Position numbers and translations under genes: made by a program. This document shows positions 6,195 to 6,384 of a stretch of DNA of 6,384 nucleotides, piece by piece; position 1 is the stretch's first letter; each line of letters opens with the position of its first letter. The stretch spans positions 1-6,384 of the forward strand of contig CAIXQV010001137.1 of assembly GCA_903921605.1 (NCBI GenBank). Reading direction: 5' to 3'. The notes below the pieces were generated by a model. It ran no database searches and was not told the DNA's origin. It saw only the letters and a program-made list of their open reading frames with translations. Source of the DNA: an uncultured Planctomycetaceae bacterium (lineage in GTDB: Bacteria; Planctomycetota; Planctomycetia; Planctomycetales; Planctomycetaceae).

Positions 6195-6206
6195 CGGGTG
6201 ATTGGG

Positions 6207-6222
6207 CCGCAGCACGCTGCGG
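6207..6222. promoter_or_regulatory. Inverted repeat in the leader of the PhyH-type gene
   Basis: CCGCAGC at 6207-6213 and GCTGCGG at 6216-6222 form a perfect 7-bp inverted repeat with a 2-base centre, 26-41 bases upstream of the oxygenase start codon. No T run follows in the - direction, so it is not a terminator. It could be an operator half-site pair or a small leader hairpin, but chance cannot be excluded. Confidence 0.35.
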
Positions 6223-6384
6223 TACGGATTCCGGCCATGACTCCGACCAGTACAGAACTGAGGATGATTCACTCCAACGGAATCGGCGAGATCCTTCCGC
6301 TACCCGGAAACTGTCGCCTGCATTCTGGCTCTTCCGACAACAGCACACACCGGCCGCCTGTATCAGCACGGCATCATTGGCCAG

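Larger units (their letters stand above)
6178..6384 (-). other. Open frame entering from the right edge, possible 3' end of an upstream gene
   Basis: One - strand frame is open from the window edge to a TGA at 6180-6178, which overlaps the oxygenase start codon as ATGA, the classic coupled-cistron junction. The roughly 68 codons encode an arginine- and serine-rich sequence with CCC and QRAAAQSPERSAK, without recognisable domain character or clear codon bias. The oxygenase has its own strong ribosome site. I lean towards this being non-coding leader, with a true upstream gene tail as the alternative. Nothing else convincing was seen in 6182-6384, including on the + strand, where another frame is open from 6237 to the edge. 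Confidence 0.2.

Noticed and set aside
6179..6238. Longer start (ATG at 6238) for the PhyH-type gene
   Set aside because: The PhyH family usually starts shortly before the F-x-x-H/D-G-F block, and AAAGGAG sits at ideal distance from the ATG at 6181.
1..6384. CRISPR arrays, tRNA or rRNA genes, insertion sequences, toxin-antitoxin or phage genes
   Set aside because: No regularly spaced repeats, cloverleaf-like segments, transposase motifs or small paired toxin-antitoxin frames were seen on either strand.

Overview
The window reads as chromosomal DNA of a planctomycete (Planctomycetota, probably order Planctomycetales). The main clues are a secreted PQQ-like beta-propeller whose mature N-terminus carries the DWPQWRG signature common in that phylum, a crowd of beta-propeller and glycoside-hydrolase-like proteins beside a phytanoyl-CoA-dioxygenase-type oxygenase, and moderate GC content. 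The assignment rests on gene style only, because no rRNA or other phylogenetic marker is present.

Layout. Positions 1-455 on the + strand hold the 3' end of a gene resembling the C45 / acyl-CoA:6-aminopenicillanate acyltransferase (AAT) family, followed by a strong hairpin terminator at 491-522. Everything else recognisable lies on the - strand and is read from right to left: a PhyH-type Fe(II)/2-oxoglutarate oxygenase (6181-5429), a five-bladed glycosidase-like propeller (5416-4346), a 230-residue protein of unknown family with a lectin- or CBM-like look (4298-3606), a 225-base spacer rich in G/C inverted repeats, a sialidase-like BNR protein with five Asp-boxes (3380-2223), and a secreted PQQ-like propeller with two EF-hand loops (2193-589). 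The two converging units meet at the hairpin at 491-522.

How the genes may work together. The first three - strand genes are tightly spaced (12 and 47 bases) and lack signal peptides, so their products should be cytoplasmic. The last two are 29 bases apart and both begin with export signals. The repeat-rich spacer divides the cluster into a cytoplasmic trio and an exported pair, which could be two transcripts or one transcript with an internal processing or attenuation point. The mix of two glycan-type propellers, a lectin-like protein and an oxygenase suggests handling of a carbohydrate or small organic substrate. No sulfatase, transporter or regulator is in view, and no substrate can be named.

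No tRNA, rRNA, CRISPR array, insertion sequence or prophage gene was seen. I found no clearly new system. The most interesting points are the unknown 230-residue protein, the EF-hand insertion in the propeller, and the cytoplasmic/exported split around the repeat spacer.
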